Shown: in pieces, positions 10,478 through 21,951 of the stretch
Position numbering within the stretch: the stretch's first letter is position 1
Layout: each line of letters begins with the position of its first letter
From: Pseudomonas sp. R76
Lineage (GTDB): Bacteria; Pseudomonadota; Gammaproteobacteria; Pseudomonadales; Pseudomonadaceae
Direction: 5' to 3'
Assembly: GCF_009834565.1 (NCBI RefSeq)
Contig: NZ_CP019428.1
Coordinates: 62,001 to 126,000 of the forward strand
Length of the DNA stretch: 64,000 bases
Translations under genes and position numbers: made by a program
The notes under the pieces: generated by a model
Database searches by the model: none
Told to the model about the DNA's origin: nothing
The model's input: the letters and a program-made list of their open reading frames with translations, nothing else

Positions 10478-10589
10478 TATGGATTAACCCAATATATGGG
10501 ACTGTTATTTATATATTGAGATATCGCCGGTCATAGGTTTATATTCGCCCATCTGCTTTTTTCAGCACCCACTCATTTCAGGTGAAGCG

Positions 10590-11549
10590 ATGCAGGCGCA
10601 ATTGATCGCGCTCGACTGGGGGACCAGCTCCCTTCGTGCTTATAAACTCGGCCCGGCCGGCAAGGTGCTTGAACAACGCACGCTGGCGTTCGGGATCATG
10701 CACCTGCCCAGCGAACCTCGGGAGATTGCCGGCGTGCGTTGCAGCGATGGCTTCGAGTTGGCGTTCGATGCGGCCTGCGGTGATTGGCTGGAGGCCGAAC
10801 CGAGCCTGCCGGTGATCGCCTGCGGCATGGTCGGCAGCGCCCAGGGCTGGAGCGAAGCGGCCTATCGCAACACACCGGTCGATGTCGCCAGCCTGGGCCA
10901 GGCGCTGCACTCCGTGCGCAGCCTGCGCGGCGTCGAGGTGCACATCGTGCCCGGCGTGATCGAACAAGTGGGCTTGCCGAATGTGATGCGCGGCGAAGAA
11001 ACCCAAGTGCTGGGCGTGCTGCAAGGCCTCGGTGCGCAGGTGTTGATCGGCCTGCCCGGCAGCCATTCCAAGTGGGTCGAGGTGGTGGATGGCTGCATCA
11101 CCCACTTCGACACCTTCATGACCGGCGAGCTGTTTGCGGTGCTGAGCCAGCACAGCATTCTCGGCCGTACGCAAAAGGCTGCCGACCACTTTCAGGCCGA
11201 GGCGTTTGATCGCGGCGTGCACGTGGCGCTGTCTGAAGACGGCCAGCGCGGCGTGCTTTCTACATTGTTCAGTGCCCGCACCCTGGGCCTCACCGCCGAG
11301 CTGGCACCTGACCAGCAGCCGGATTACCTCTCCGGCCTGCTGATCGGCCATGAACTGGCCGGCCTGCCGGCGCACGCAAAACACCAGCCTATCGTGCTGG
11401 TCGGCACCGCACCGCTCTGCGCCCGTTACCAACGCGCCCTCGCCCTTTGCGGCTTCGCCCACGTCAGCCTGGCGCAAGCGGCCACCGAACGCGGCCTGTG
11501 GCAATTGGCCGTGGCCGCTGGGCTCACTCAACCTGTCCTGGAGGCCTGA
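10590..11549 (+). CDS. dgoK: 2-dehydro-3-deoxygalactonokinase
   Basis: DgoK phosphorylates 2-dehydro-3-deoxy-D-galactonate with ATP in the De Ley-Doudoroff galactonate pathway. The 319-residue chain begins IALDWGTSSLRAY, the phosphate-binding motif of this family, and contains GLPGSHSKWVEV and FMTGELFAVL. It is the first gene of a dgoK-dgoA-dgoD-transporter operon; dgoA follows after one base. The 110-base AT-rich upstream gap should hold the promoter. No dgoR regulator is adjacent. Confidence 0.94.
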   Translation: MQAQLIALDWGTSSLRAYKLGPAGKVLEQRTLAFGIMHLPSEPREIAGVRCSDGFELAFDAACGDWLEAEPSLPVIACGMVGSAQGWSEAAYRNTPVDVASLGQALHSVRSLRGVEVHIVPGVIEQVGLPNVMRGEETQVLGVLQGLGAQVLIGLPGSHSKWVEVVDGCITHFDTFMTGELFAVLSQHSILGRTQKAADHFQAEAFDRGVHVALSEDGQRGVLSTLFSARTLGLTAELAPDQQPDYLSGLLIGHELAGLPAHAKHQPIVLVGTAPLCARYQRALALCGFAHVSLAQAATERGLWQLAVAAGLTQPVLEA

Positions 11550-11550
11550 C

Positions 11551-12171
11551 ATGCTCAAGCAAGCACTCGCACACAACGGTTTGATCGCAATCCTGCGCGG
11601 CGTTCGATCAGACGAAGCCGAGGCGATTGGCCAGGTGCTCTATCAGGCCGGCTTTCGGGTGATCGAAGTGCCGCTGAATTCGCCGGACCCTTACACCAGC
11701 ATCCGCACCCTGCGCGACAGCCTGCCCGCCGATTGCCTGATCGGCGCGGGCACCGTGTTGACGCCGGAGCAGGTCGAGCAGGTCAAAGCCGCGGGTGGCC
11801 AAGTGATCGTCATGCCCCATAGCGATGCCAAGGTGCTGCGCGCAGCGAAAGCAGCGGGCTTGTACCTGTCGCCGGGTGTGGCCACGCCCACCGAAGCCTT
11901 CGCCGCACTGGCCGAAGGCGCCGACGTGTTGAAGCTGTTCCCGGCCGAGCAAATGGGCCCGGGTGTAATCAAGGCGTGGCTGGCGGTACTGCCGACGGGC
12001 ACGTTGTTGCTGCCGGTGGGCGGTGTGACCCCGGACAACATGCAGGTGTATTTCGACGCGGGCGCCAAGGGCTTCGGCTTGGGTTCCGGGTTGTTCAAGC
12101 CGGGCATGTCCGTGGACCAAGTGGCGAGCAGCGCCCAGGCGTATGTCGCCGCGTGGAACGCGTTGAATTGA
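11551..12171 (+). CDS. dgoA: 2-dehydro-3-deoxy-6-phosphogalactonate aldolase
   Basis: DgoA splits 2-dehydro-3-deoxy-6-phosphogalactonate into pyruvate and glyceraldehyde 3-phosphate. The 206-residue class I aldolase has [10 protein letters not shown] at the N-terminus with the conserved glutamate in [24 protein letters not shown] and the C-terminal [14 protein letters not shown] phosphate site. The segment FPAEQMGP follows KL, placing the expected Schiff-base lysine at about residue 127. The start at 11551 lies two bases after the dgoK stop. Confidence 0.94.
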   Translation: MLKQALAHNGLIAILRGVRSDEAEAIGQVLYQAGFRVIEVPLNSPDPYTSIRTLRDSLPADCLIGAGTVLTPEQVEQVKAAGGQVIVMPHSDAKVLRAAKAAGLYLSPGVATPTEAFAALAEGADVLKLFPAEQMGPGVIKAWLAVLPTGTLLLPVGGVTPDNMQVYFDAGAKGFGLGSGLFKPGMSVDQVASSAQAYVAAWNALN

Positions 12172-12232
12172 TGCCCTGAAAAGAAAACACGTTTTGCGCC
12201 CTCGGCGCTGCATCGACAAGAGAGATAAGAAG

Positions 12233-13381
12233 ATGAAAATCACCAAATTGACCACCTTCATCGTCCCGCCGCGCTGGTGCTTCCTCAAGGTCGAAACCGA
12301 CCAGGGCGTGACCGGCTGGGGTGAGCCTGTGGTCGAAGGCCGCGCGCACACCGTGGCGGCCGCCGTCGAAGAACTGTCCGACTACCTGATCGGCAAAGAC
12401 CCACGCAATATCGAAGACATCTGGACCGTGCTCTATCGCGGCGGCTTCTACCGGGGCGGCGCCGTGCACATGAGCGCCCTCGCCGGTATCGACCAGGCGC
12501 TGTGGGACATCAAGGGCAAGGCACTGGGTGTGTCGGTCAGTGACCTGCTCGGCGGCCAGGTGCGCGACAAGATCCGCGTGTATTCGTGGATCGGTGGCGA
12601 CCGCCCGGCTGACACTGCGCGCGCGGCCAAAGAGGCCGTGGCGCGTGGTTTTACCGCAGTGAAAATGAACGGCACCGAAGAGCTGCAATTCGTCGACAGC
12701 TTTGAAAAAGTCGACCTGGCCCTGGCCAACGTCGCCGCCGTGCGCGATGCGGTGGGCCCGAACGTCGGCATCGGCGTCGACTTCCATGGCCGGGTGCACA
12801 AGCCCATGGCCAAGGTGCTGATGAAAGAACTCGACCCCTACAAACTGATGTTTATCGAAGAGCCGGTGCTCAGCGAAAACTACGAAGCCCTCAAAGAGCT
12901 GGCGCCGCTGACCAGCACGCCGATTGCCCTGGGCGAGCGCCTGTTCTCGCGTTGGGACTTCAAGCGCGTACTCAGCGAAGGCTACGTCGACATCATCCAG
13001 CCCGATGCTTCCCACGCCGGGGGCATCACCGAAACCCGCAAGATCGCCAACATGGCCGAAGCCTACGACGTGGCCCTGGCCCTGCACTGCCCGCTGGGCC
13101 CGATTGCCTTGGCGGCCTGCCTGCAATTGGACGCGGTTTGCTACAACGCGTTTATCCAGGAGCAAAGCCTGGGCATTCACTACAACGAGAGCAACGACTT
13201 GCTCGACTACGTGCGCGACCCGGGCGTGTTCGACTATGACAAAGGCTTTGTGAAGATCCCCAACGGGCCGGGCCTGGGCATCGAGATCAACGAGGAATAC
13301 GTGATCGAACGCGCGGCCATCGGCCACCGCTGGCGCAACCCGATCTGGCGGCATGCCGACGGCAGCTTTGCCGAGTGGTAA
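12233..13381 (+). CDS. dgoD: D-galactonate dehydratase
   Basis: DgoD, an enolase-superfamily enzyme, dehydrates D-galactonate to 2-dehydro-3-deoxygalactonate. The 382-residue chain shows the metal-ligand triad region: GVDFHGRVH (Asp), FIEEPV (Glu) and [10 protein letters not shown] (Glu), with a capping domain over the first 110 residues. The start was set at the ATG at 12233 behind AGAGATAAGAAG; the open frame begins 13 codons earlier without a ribosome site. Third gene of the galactonate operon. Confidence 0.95.
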   Translation: MKITKLTTFIVPPRWCFLKVETDQGVTGWGEPVVEGRAHTVAAAVEELSDYLIGKDPRNIEDIWTVLYRGGFYRGGAVHMSALAGIDQALWDIKGKALGVSVSDLLGGQVRDKIRVYSWIGGDRPADTARAAKEAVARGFTAVKMNGTEELQFVDSFEKVDLALANVAAVRDAVGPNVGIGVDFHGRVHKPMAKVLMKELDPYKLMFIEEPVLSENYEALKELAPLTSTPIALGERLFSRWDFKRVLSEGYVDIIQPDASHAGGITETRKIANMAEAYDVALALHCPLGPIALAACLQLDAVCYNAFIQEQSLGIHYNESNDLLDYVRDPGVFDYDKGFVKIPNGPGLGIEINEEYVIERAAIGHRWRNPIWRHADGSFAEW

Positions 13382-13407
13382 TCGTCCACTGACGGAACCG
13401 GATCACC

Positions 13408-13495
13408 TGTGGGAGCTGGCTTGCCTGCGATAGCGGTCTGTCTATACCCGATTAGCTGGCTGATACACCGCCATCGCAGGCAAGCCAGCTCCCAC
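13408..13495. repeat. REP doublet
   Basis: Inverted 'tgtgggagctggcttgcctg' units within the dgo operon, between dgoD and the transporter gene. It could act as an RNA hairpin that separates expression of the two genes. Confidence 0.86.
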
Positions 13496-13554
13496 CTGAA
13501 CCGTGTTTTTCCAGTAAGACCTGTCCTCAATAATCACAAGAAGAGGCAACCTCC

Positions 13555-14865
13555 ATGCACCCTGAATCCTTCACCGGGCAGGCTTCTTTAGTCACGCCCA
13601 GCAGAAAGCGCTTCTTCATCATGGTGCTGCTGTTTATCACCGTGGTGATCAACTACCTCGACCGCAGCAACCTGTCGATTGCCGCCCCGGCGTTGACCAG
13701 CGAGCTGGGTATCGACCCGGTGCACGTCGGGCTGATTTTCTCCGCCTTCGGCTGGACCTACGCCGCCATGCAGATCCCTGGCGGCTGGCTGGTGGACCGC
13801 GTGCCGCCGCGTATTCTCTACACCGTGGCCCTGCTGCTGTGGTCGATTGCCACCGTGATGCTGGGCTTTGCCGCGAGCTTTATCGCGCTGTTTGTGCTGC
13901 GCATGGCGGTTGGCGCATTGGAAGCACCGGCCTACCCGATCAACAGCCGCGTAGTCACCACCTGGTTTCCCGAGCGCGAGCGCGCCACGGCGATTGGTGT
14001 GTATACGTCGGGGCAATTTGTCGGGCTGGCGTTTCTCACGCCGGTGCTGGCCTGGCTGCAGCATGCGTTTGGCTGGCACATGGTGTTTGTCGCCACCGGT
14101 GGCGTGGGGATTTTGTGGGCGCTGATCTGGTACGCGGTGTACCGCGAGCCGAAGGATTTCAAAGGCGCCAACGCCGCTGAAATCGAGCTGATCCGCGAAG
14201 GTGGCGGGCTGGTGGACATGCAGGCGAAAGCGGTCAAGGCGCCCTTCAGTTGGGTCGACCTGGGCATCGTGCTGAGCAAGCGCAAGCTGTGGGGCATCTA
14301 CCTGGGGCAGTTCTGCCTGAACTCCACGCTGTGGTTTTTCCTGACGTGGTTTCCGACCTACCTGGTGAAATATCGCGGTATGGACTTCATCAAGTCCGGC
14401 TTGCTGGCGTCGTTGCCGTTTCTGGCCGCGTTTATCGGCGTGCTGTGTTCGGGGATTTTTTCTGACTGGCTGATTCGCCGGGGCACGTCGGTGGGTTTTG
14501 CGCGCAAGTTGCCGATTATCGGCGGGCTGCTGATTTCCACGGCGATCATTGGCGCTAACTATGTGGACTCGACCGCGTGGGTGATTGCGTTTCTGGCTGT
14601 GGCGTTCTTTGGCAATGGCCTGGCGTCGATCACCTGGTCATTGGTATCGACCTTGGCGCCGGCGCGGTTGCTGGGGCTGACGGGTGGGGTGTTTAACTTC
14701 ATCGGTAACTTGTCGGCGATTACCACGCCGATTGTGATTGGCTTTCTGGCCAGCGGCGATTCGTTTGCGCCGGCGATTACCTACATTGCGGTGCTGGCGT
14801 TGCTGGGGGCGCTGTCTTACGTGTTGCTGGTAGGCAAAGTCGAACGTATCGAACTGAATGAATAA
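13555..14865 (+). CDS. dgoT: MFS transporter, probable D-galactonate/H+ symporter
   Basis: A 436-residue major facilitator of the anion:cation symporter family. About 12 hydrophobic segments are visible, with NYLDRSNLSIAAPAL in the first and DRVPPRILYT after the second, both typical of hexuronate/galactonate carriers. It follows dgoD on the same strand, so D-galactonate is the inferred substrate. Start at 13555 after an AGAGGCAACCTCC stretch. Confidence 0.88.
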   Translation: MHPESFTGQASLVTPSRKRFFIMVLLFITVVINYLDRSNLSIAAPALTSELGIDPVHVGLIFSAFGWTYAAMQIPGGWLVDRVPPRILYTVALLLWSIATVMLGFAASFIALFVLRMAVGALEAPAYPINSRVVTTWFPERERATAIGVYTSGQFVGLAFLTPVLAWLQHAFGWHMVFVATGGVGILWALIWYAVYREPKDFKGANAAEIELIREGGGLVDMQAKAVKAPFSWVDLGIVLSKRKLWGIYLGQFCLNSTLWFFLTWFPTYLVKYRGMDFIKSGLLASLPFLAAFIGVLCSGIFSDWLIRRGTSVGFARKLPIIGGLLISTAIIGANYVDSTAWVIAFLAVAFFGNGLASITWSLVSTLAPARLLGLTGGVFNFIGNLSAITTPIVIGFLASGDSFAPAITYIAVLALLGALSYVLLVGKVERIELNE

Positions 14866-14885
14866 CCTGTGGTGAGCGGGCTTCC

Positions 14886-15018
14886 TGTGGCGAGCGGGCT
14901 TGCCCCGCGTTGGGCTGCGCAGCAGCCCCATCAAGGCCACTGCGGTGTTTCAGAAAAACCGCGCTATTCGGTTTTGGGGGCGCTTCGCACCCCAACGCGG
15001 GGCAAGCCCGCTCGCCAC
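14886..15018. repeat. Long REP-like palindrome ('gtggcgagcgggcttgcc' type)
   Basis: Outer arms 'gtggcgagcgggcttgcccc' and inverse, with inner 'gggctgcgcagcagcccc' and 'ggggcgcttcgcacccc' hairpins. This differs from the gtgggag-type REPs elsewhere. It lies between the convergent dgoT and RcnB-like genes. Confidence 0.82.
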
Positions 15019-15067
15019 CACAGCCCCGCTCGCACAACACGCCTGCCTCACAACAAGCGCATCGGTG

Positions 15068-15517
15068 TTAGTTGAGCACGCCGTCCAGAATCTCGTAGAC
15101 GATGCCCGTGCCCACTGCAATCAACACCACATCTGGCCCGGACCGGCGCCATTCGTAACCTTGGTAAACCGGCAAACGCGACAGGGCGCGGTTATCCAGG
15201 CGTTCGCCATAGTAGCCACGTGGCAATGGCTGGCCGCGTACCAGGCGTACATTCGGCGGTGGCGGTGCGCCGCGTGAGAACTGGCCGTGGTTGTCGTGGA
15301 TGATCTGCCGCACCGGGCCGAAGTCCTGAGGCGGGCCGCGGCGGTTGTCCTGCGGGCCGCGATGGTCGTCGCCACGTTGCTCGTGCTGGCCTTGCGGGCC
15401 GCCGCGGCCAGGGCCATCGCCATCACCGCGTTGGTCAGGCGGCGCGGCCTGCACCAAGGCACTCGCGCCGAGCATCAGCACGCCGAGACCAGCGATCAAG
15501 CGTTTAGGCATTTTCAT
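15068..15517 (-). CDS. RcnB/CigR-family periplasmic protein
   Basis: A 149-residue protein with a signal peptide (cleavage after VQAA near residue 25), a low-complexity glycine/arginine/proline/histidine-rich middle part (about 26-70) and a C-terminal RcnB-like domain with YYGERLDNRALSRLP and a final hydrophobic stretch (VVLIAVGTGIVYEIL). Families of this type are called RcnB (periplasmic nickel/cobalt handling) or CigR (anti-virulence). The function here is not known. Single gene behind the trpBA terminator. Confidence 0.72.
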   Translation of the reverse strand: MKMPKRLIAGLGVLMLGASALVQAAPPDQRGDGDGPGRGGPQGQHEQRGDDHRGPQDNRRGPPQDFGPVRQIIHDNHGQFSRGAPPPPNVRLVRGQPLPRGYYGERLDNRALSRLPVYQGYEWRRSGPDVVLIAVGTGIVYEILDGVLN

Positions 15518-15546
15518 GGGGGTGATTCCTCAGTACTGCACGAACA

Positions 15547-15580
15547 AAAAAGGGATTTCGAACCAGGTTCGAAATCCCTT
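15547..15580 (-). terminator. Rho-independent terminator of trpBA
   Basis: AAGGGATTTCGAAC and GTTCGAAATCCCTT form a 14-bp perfect stem with a 3-base loop. On the minus strand it is followed by a T run, correctly placed 77 bases after trpA. Confidence 0.92.
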
Positions 15581-15656
15581 GGTCTTGTCAGTTTAGGTAC
15601 TGATTCGACAGTTTGATTCCTCTGTATCAGGAACTTTACCTACTGCTACATGGCGT

Positions 15657-16465
15657 TTACTTACGGGCGTTACGGACACCTTCCGACAGCGCCGCGCACA
15701 GGCCCAAAACACTCTCAATGGCTTGCTGATCATTTTTGGCACTGGCGATGTGGTCGATCAGTGCCGAACCCACCACCACACCGTCTGCCAGGCGCGCGAT
15801 GGCGGCGGCCTGTTCCGGCGTGCGAATACCAAAACCGATGCTGATCGGCAGGTCGGTGTGGCGACGCAGGCGGGTCACGGCTTCTTCGACGTGCTCCAGG
15901 GTGGCGGCACCGGCACCGGTCACACCGGCCACCGACACGTAGTACACGAAGCCGGAGCTGCCGTTCAGCACGGTTGGCAGGCGCACGTCATCGGTGGTCG
16001 GCGTGGTCAGGCGGATAAAGTCGATGCCTGCAGCCTGGGCCGGGTCGCACAGTTCGCCGTTATGCTCGGGCGGCATGTCGACCACGATCAGGCCGTCAAC
16101 GCCGGCTTCTTTCGCGTCAGCAATGAACTGCGGCACGCCGTATTTGTGGATCGGGTTGAAGTAGCCCATCAACACCAGCGGCGTGTCGTGGTTGTCTTTG
16201 CGGAACTCGCGGACCATCTGCAGGGTTTTCGCCAGGTTCTGCTTGGCTTCCAGCGCACGGATGTTGGCCAGTTGAATCGCCGGGCCGTCGGCCATCGGGT
16301 CGGTGAAGGGCATGCCCAGCTCGATCACGTCGGCACCCGCGGCAGGCAAGCCCTTGAGGATCGCCAGCGAGGTGTCATAACCCGGGTCGCCAGCGGTGAC
16401 GAAGGTCACCAGGGCGGCGCGGTTTTGTTCTTTCAGCTGCGCAAAGCGGGTTTGCAGGCGGCTCA

Positions 16466-16466
<1 letters not shown>
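15657..16466 (-). CDS. trpA: Tryptophan synthase alpha subunit
   Basis: TrpA cleaves indole-3-glycerol phosphate to indole and glyceraldehyde 3-phosphate and channels indole to TrpB. The 269-residue TIM barrel has [24 protein letters not shown] (with catalytic Glu) and [11 protein letters not shown] phosphate-site segments. The start at 16466 overlaps the trpB stop by one base (TGATG); the longer open frame is not used. Cotranscribed with trpB and activated by TrpI in Pseudomonas. Confidence 0.97.
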
Positions 16467-17800
<1,334 letters not shown>

Positions 17801-18697
17801 ATGAGCCGAGACCTTCCGCCCCTCAATGCCTTGCGCGCGTTTGAAGCCACTGCCCGGCTCAACAGCGTCAGCCAGGCGGCTGAGCAACTCCATGTGACCC
17901 ACGGCGCCGTCAGCCGACAGTTGAAGGTGCTTGAAGAGCATTTAGGTGTCAGCTTGTTCGCCAAGGACGGTCGCGGCCTTAAACTCACAGATTCCGGCGT
18001 TCGGCTGCGGGATGCCAGCGCTGAAGCCTTCGAGCGTTTAAGGGACGTTTGCGCCGAACTGACCCAGGCCAGCGCCGACGCACCTTTTGTACTCGGGTGT
18101 TCGGGCAGTTTGCTGGCGCGCTGGTTGATCCCGCGCCTGGGTCGCCTGAACGCCGACTTGCCGGATTTGCGCCTGCACCTGTCGGCGGGTGACGGTGACC
18201 TCGACCCGCGGCGCCCCGGCCTCGATGCCCTGCTGGTGTTCGCCGAACCGCCGTGGCCCGCAGATATGCAGGTGTACGAGTTGGCCAGCGAACGCATCGG
18301 CCCGGTGATGAGCCCGCGCTTCGCCGGGTACGAGCGCCTGCGTCAGGCACCGCCGCAAGCCCTGTGCGACGAAGCCCTGTTGCACACCACTTCCCGCCCG
18401 CAAGCCTGGCCCAGTTGGGCGCAGCAACACGGCATCGCGCCCGACGCGTTGAAACACGGCCAGGGGTTTGAGCATTTGTATTATTTGCTGGAGGCTGCGG
18501 TGGCAGGTTTGGGGGTGGCAATTGCGCCAGAACCGCTGGTGGCAGAGGACCTGCGAGCGGGTCGCCTGGTGGCGCCGTGGGGTTTTTGCGAAACCCCGGC
18601 GCACCTGGCGTTGTGGCTACCCAAGCGCGCCGCAGATGGGCGCGCGGGTCAGTTGGCGCAGTGGCTCAAGGCTGAGTTGCTGCGCCAGCCGTTGTAG
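17801..18697 (+). CDS. trpI: LysR-family activator TrpI
   Basis: TrpI senses indoleglycerol phosphate and activates trpBA. The 298-residue LysR protein has its helix-turn-helix at residues 19-40 ([20 protein letters not shown]) and a C-terminal effector domain. Its identity rests on the divergent arrangement with trpB, conserved across pseudomonads. Start at 17801 behind CAGGAAAAC. Confidence 0.93.
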   Translation: MSRDLPPLNALRAFEATARLNSVSQAAEQLHVTHGAVSRQLKVLEEHLGVSLFAKDGRGLKLTDSGVRLRDASAEAFERLRDVCAELTQASADAPFVLGCSGSLLARWLIPRLGRLNADLPDLRLHLSAGDGDLDPRRPGLDALLVFAEPPWPADMQVYELASERIGPVMSPRFAGYERLRQAPPQALCDEALLHTTSRPQAWPSWAQQHGIAPDALKHGQGFEHLYYLLEAAVAGLGVAIAPEPLVAEDLRAGRLVAPWGFCETPAHLALWLPKRAADGRAGQLAQWLKAELLRQPL

Positions 18698-18705
18698 CCG
18701 GTCAA

Positions 18706-19032
18706 TCAGTCGCCGCGTTTGCACAGCAGGTAAGCCGCCAGCAGACCCAGCGCGCCAACGGCAACGCCGGCGGTAGTCCATGGGTGCTCTTGTGCGTAGT
18801 CACGGGTTGCAACACCGGTTTCGCGGATTTTGACTTTGCTTTCTTCGTAGGCATCGCTGATCAGGTGACGGGAATGCTTGAGTGCATTCTCGGCATTGCT
18901 TTTCAGGGCCTTCAGCGTTTTGCGCGACTCATCGGACGCATCATCCTTGAGGCTCTCAAGGGACTTGAGCAGGCTCGAAATCTCGGCTTCCATGCTTTCC
19001 AGCGACGCTTTGCGTAAAGAAGTGTTGGCCAT
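18706..19032 (-). CDS. DUF883/ElaB-type membrane-anchored protein
   Basis: A 108-residue protein of the DUF883 (ElaB/YqjD) family. A helical, charged region (residues 5-75) precedes HPWTTAGVAVGALGLLAAYL, the C-terminal glycine-containing membrane anchor. E. coli relatives associate with ribosomes in stationary phase. The start was placed at the ATG at 19032 after a GGAGAG site. Convergent with trpI with only 8 bases between stops. Confidence 0.85.
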   Translation of the reverse strand: MANTSLRKASLESMEAEISSLLKSLESLKDDASDESRKTLKALKSNAENALKHSRHLISDAYEESKVKIRETGVATRDYAQEHPWTTAGVAVGALGLLAAYLLCKRGD

Positions 19033-19187
19033 GTGGACTCTCCTGAAGTGATTGAGTGGCATGTGTAGATACCGACTACGGCGTTTTCAGAAAGTGCAGT
19101 AAATCTGAACTTTCAGGTAGGAACAGTCGCCAGAAGCAGTACGAACATTGACTGCTACGCTGACTATAGACCTCAGGAGAAAACGCT

Positions 19188-19403
19188 ATGTCTGATCATC
19201 ACACGTACAAGAAAGTCGAACTGGTCGGTTCTTCGACCACCAGCATCGAAGACGCCATCAACAACGCAATCGCCGAGGCGCACAAGAGCATCAAGCACTT
19301 GGAGTGGTTTGAAGTGACCGAAACCCGTGGTCACATCAAGGACGGCAAGGCCGCGCACTTCCAGGTCACGCTGAAGGTGGGGTTCCGAATTGCCAGTAGT
19401 TGA
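19188..19403 (+). CDS. Dodecin
   Basis: A 71-residue dodecin, a small protein that forms hollow dodecamers storing or buffering flavins. [20 protein letters not shown] and the [11 protein letters not shown] stretch with the flavin-stacking tryptophan are all present. Start behind CAGGAG. Monocistronic to judge from spacing. Confidence 0.93.
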   Translation: MSDHHTYKKVELVGSSTTSIEDAINNAIAEAHKSIKHLEWFEVTETRGHIKDGKAAHFQVTLKVGFRIASS

Positions 19404-19519
19404 TCCGGTGAGTTGAACTTTGCTGACTGGCCGATTGCCATAACCTGCGCTACAAACAATGGGTGCCGATGCGATAAGCGTCGGCACGCTCTTTTCGATC
19501 AGCGCAAGGAAAGTATCGG

Positions 19520-19747
19520 ATGAAGAAGTTCCTGTTAGCGGTAGGTTTGTTGAGCATTGCGGGCACAGCCCTGGCGGCGGGCAAGCCTTGTGAAGAGCTT
19601 AAAAGTGAAATTGCAGCGAAAATCGACGCCAAGGGCGCTTCGGGTTATTCGCTGGAAGTGGTAGATAAAGGCGCAGCACCCAGCGACCACACAGTCGTCG
19701 GCAGCTGCGAAGGCGGCACCAAGGAAATCGCCTACAAGCGCGGTTAA
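19520..19747 (+). CDS. DUF1161 small secreted protein
   Basis: A 75-residue protein with a signal peptide ending near ALAA (residue 20) and a mature part with two cysteines (KPCEELKSEI and VGSCEGGTKEI), the DUF1161 pattern. The two cysteines probably form a disulfide in the periplasm. Function unknown. A paralogue lies at 21712. A strong terminator follows 16 bases after the stop. Confidence 0.87.
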   Translation: MKKFLLAVGLLSIAGTALAAGKPCEELKSEIAAKIDAKGASGYSLEVVDKGAAPSDHTVVGSCEGGTKEIAYKRG

Positions 19748-19763
19748 TCCCGTGTTGCAGACA

Positions 19764-19798
19764 TAAAAAACCGACGCGAGTGCGTCGGTTTTTTTTTG
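19764..19798. terminator. Rho-independent terminator
   Basis: AAAACCGACGC-GAGT-GCGTCGGTTTT with flanking A and T runs works on both strands, serving the DUF1161 gene and the convergent monooxygenase gene. Confidence 0.93.
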
Positions 19799-19809
19799 CC
19801 TTTGGGTTA

Positions 19810-20811
19810 TCAGCCCTTCATCACCTGCGCCAGCAGCTCGTAGGAATGAATCCGGTCGGCGTGCTCGTACAGGTCGCTGGTGAAGATCAGCTCATCGGCG
19901 CCGGTCTGTTCGATCAGCACCTCCAGTTTGGCGCGGATCTTCGCCGGGCTGCCGACCATGGCCAGGCCGAGGAAGCTGCCGACGGCGTCTTTTTCATGGG
20001 GCAGCCACAGGCCGTCCATGGTTTTTACCGGCGGGCGCTGTACCAGGCTCTGCCCGCGCATCAGCGCGAGGATGCGCTGGTACACCGAAGTGGCCAAGTA
20101 ATCGGCTTGCTCGTCGGTGTCGGCGGCCACCAGCGGAATGCCGAGCATCACGTAGGGCTTGTCCAACACTGCTGAAGGCTTGAAGTGATTGCGATACACG
20201 CGAATCGCCTCATGCATCAAACGCGGTGCGAAATGTGAGGCGAAGGCGTAGGGCAAACCGCGCTCACCGGCCAGCTGTGCGCTGAACAGGCTAGAACCGA
20301 GCAGCCACACCGGCACATTGGTGCCGGTGCCCGGAACGGCGATGATCCGTTGGTCGGGCGTGCGTGGGCCCAGGTAGGCCACCAGTTCGGCGACGTCATC
20401 CGGGAAGTCGTCCGCGCTGCCTGAGCGCTCACGGCGCAGGGCGCGCGCGGTCATCTGGTCGGAACCGGGGGCGCGGCCCAAACCCAGGTCGATACGGCCG
20501 GGATACAGGCTTTCCAGTGTGCCGAACTGTTCGGCAATCACCAACGGCGCGTGGTTGGGCAGCATGATGCCGCCGGAGCCGACGCGAATCGTCGAGGTGC
20601 CACCGGCCAAATAACCCAGCAATACCGAGGTAGCCGAACTGGCGATGCCGTCCATGTTGTGGTGCTCAGCCACCCAAAAACGGTTGTAGCCGAACTTTTC
20701 CACGTGTTGGGCCAAGTCCAGGGAGTTGCGCAACGACTGCGCGATGCTCCCGTTGGCGCGCACGGGCACGAGGTCGAGGGTCGAAAACTTCACGTCGGAC
20801 AGCGATTTCAT
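19810..20811 (-). CDS. Luciferase-like monooxygenase (LLM class flavin-dependent)
   Basis: A 333-residue TIM-barrel protein of the bacterial luciferase-like family, close to the YhbW subgroup. [31 protein letters not shown] and [12 protein letters not shown] are the characteristic blocks; the C-terminal [12 protein letters not shown] segment is also conserved. It presumably uses reduced FMN but its substrate is unknown. Single gene. Confidence 0.88.
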   Translation of the reverse strand: MKSLSDVKFSTLDLVPVRANGSIAQSLRNSLDLAQHVEKFGYNRFWVAEHHNMDGIASSATSVLLGYLAGGTSTIRVGSGGIMLPNHAPLVIAEQFGTLESLYPGRIDLGLGRAPGSDQMTARALRRERSGSADDFPDDVAELVAYLGPRTPDQRIIAVPGTGTNVPVWLLGSSLFSAQLAGERGLPYAFASHFAPRLMHEAIRVYRNHFKPSAVLDKPYVMLGIPLVAADTDEQADYLATSVYQRILALMRGQSLVQRPPVKTMDGLWLPHEKDAVGSFLGLAMVGSPAKIRAKLEVLIEQTGADELIFTSDLYEHADRIHSYELLAQVMKG

Positions 20812-21028
20812 AAGCCTGCTTCTCCATTAGGTGCGCAGGCTTATAGACGAACCAAAACCTGCCGCTTCATGTGCATGGTCTATGCAATGAGGGCATATAC
20901 CCGAGATTCAATAGCGGTCGGGTAAATTTCCTACTGAATTGCTAGGTTTCTCCGACAAGATGAACTTTGCCAGAGCTTCTATCCTCAGAACCCTTACTGA
21001 AGCAAAACCACCGTTCGAGGAGACCGCT

Positions 21029-21460
21029 ATGAGTATCGTTAAAAAAGCATCCGCGCATTGGGAAGGTGATCTGAAGACAGGCCTGGGTTCCATTTCCACC
21101 GAAACCGGCGTGCTGCGCGAAGCGCCTTACGGCTTCAAGGCCCGTTTCGAAGGCGGCAAGGGCACAAACCCTGAAGAACTGATTGGCGCGGCGCACGCCG
21201 GCTGTTTCTCCATGGCGTTTTCCATGATTCTGGGTGATGCCGGCCTCAAGGCTGACAGCATTGATACCCAGGCTGAAGTGACCCTGGACCAGGTAGACGG
21301 TGGTTTTGCGATTACCGCTGTGCATTTGGTGCTGAAAGCCAAGATCCCGGGCGCAAGCCAGGCGCAGTTCGATGAGCTGAGCAAAAAGGCCAAGGAAGGC
21401 TGCCCAGTCTCCAAGGTGCTGAATGCAAAAATCAGCCTGGATGCCACGCTCGTCAGCTAA
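21029..21460 (+). CDS. osmC: OsmC-family organic hydroperoxide reductase
   Basis: A 143-residue OsmC peroxidase that reduces organic hydroperoxides with two cysteines, seen in AAHAGCFSMAFS and KEGCPVSKVL. The start was set at the ATG at 21029 behind CGAGGAG; the frame is open 30 codons further upstream but that part has no family match. Osmotic or stationary-phase induction is known for the family. Confidence 0.94.
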   Translation: MSIVKKASAHWEGDLKTGLGSISTETGVLREAPYGFKARFEGGKGTNPEELIGAAHAGCFSMAFSMILGDAGLKADSIDTQAEVTLDQVDGGFAITAVHLVLKAKIPGASQAQFDELSKKAKEGCPVSKVLNAKISLDATLVS

Positions 21461-21488
21461 TGCGGTCTGCGTAACACCGTAGATCCAG

Positions 21489-21608
21489 TGTGGGAGCGGG
21501 TTTGTGTGGGAGTCGGGCTTGCCCGCGATAGGTACACCTCGGTTTTTCAGTTGCATCGAGGTGAGGCCATCGCAGGCAAGCCAGCTCCCACACAAGCCCG
21601 CTCCCACA
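21489..21608. repeat. Compound REP cluster
   Basis: Nested gtgggag-type units: two on the left (gtgggagcgggtttg, gtgggagtcgggcttgcc) and two inverted units on the right. This looks like one REP doublet inserted in or recombined with another. Confidence 0.83.
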
Positions 21609-21711
21609 TCCAGTTCTGCTTTAAATCAGAACTCGCGTTTCGAAACTGTGGTCGAATAGCCTATGCAGCTTAGGCGCACACCCGTGCGCATGCATTCAGG
21701 GAGCTACACAC

Positions 21712-21951
21712 ATGAAACGTTTTGCCTTGGCGATCATCTGCGGTGTTTTGGCCACTTCGGCCGTGGCCGCGCCAAAAGATTGTGAAGAGCTCAGGAAAGA
21801 AATCGAGGTCAAGATCCAGGCTAACGCCGTGCCGTCCTACACCCTTGAGGTTGTCAGCAAGGAAGAAGCCGACAAGCACGACAGCGCCATGGTCGTCGGC
21901 AGCTGTGAGAACGGCACCAAAGCCATCGTCTACCAGAAGAACAACGACTGA
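21712..21951 (+). CDS. DUF1161 small secreted protein (second copy)
   Basis: A 79-residue paralogue of the gene at 19520: signal peptide to about AVAA (residue 20), then DCEELRKEIEVKIQ and VVGSCENGTKAIVY with the two conserved cysteines. The copies are only moderately similar, so the duplication is old. Stop codon abuts the stop of the convergent lipoprotein gene. Function unknown. Confidence 0.85.
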   Translation: MKRFALAIICGVLATSAVAAPKDCEELRKEIEVKIQANAVPSYTLEVVSKEEADKHDSAMVVGSCENGTKAIVYQKNND

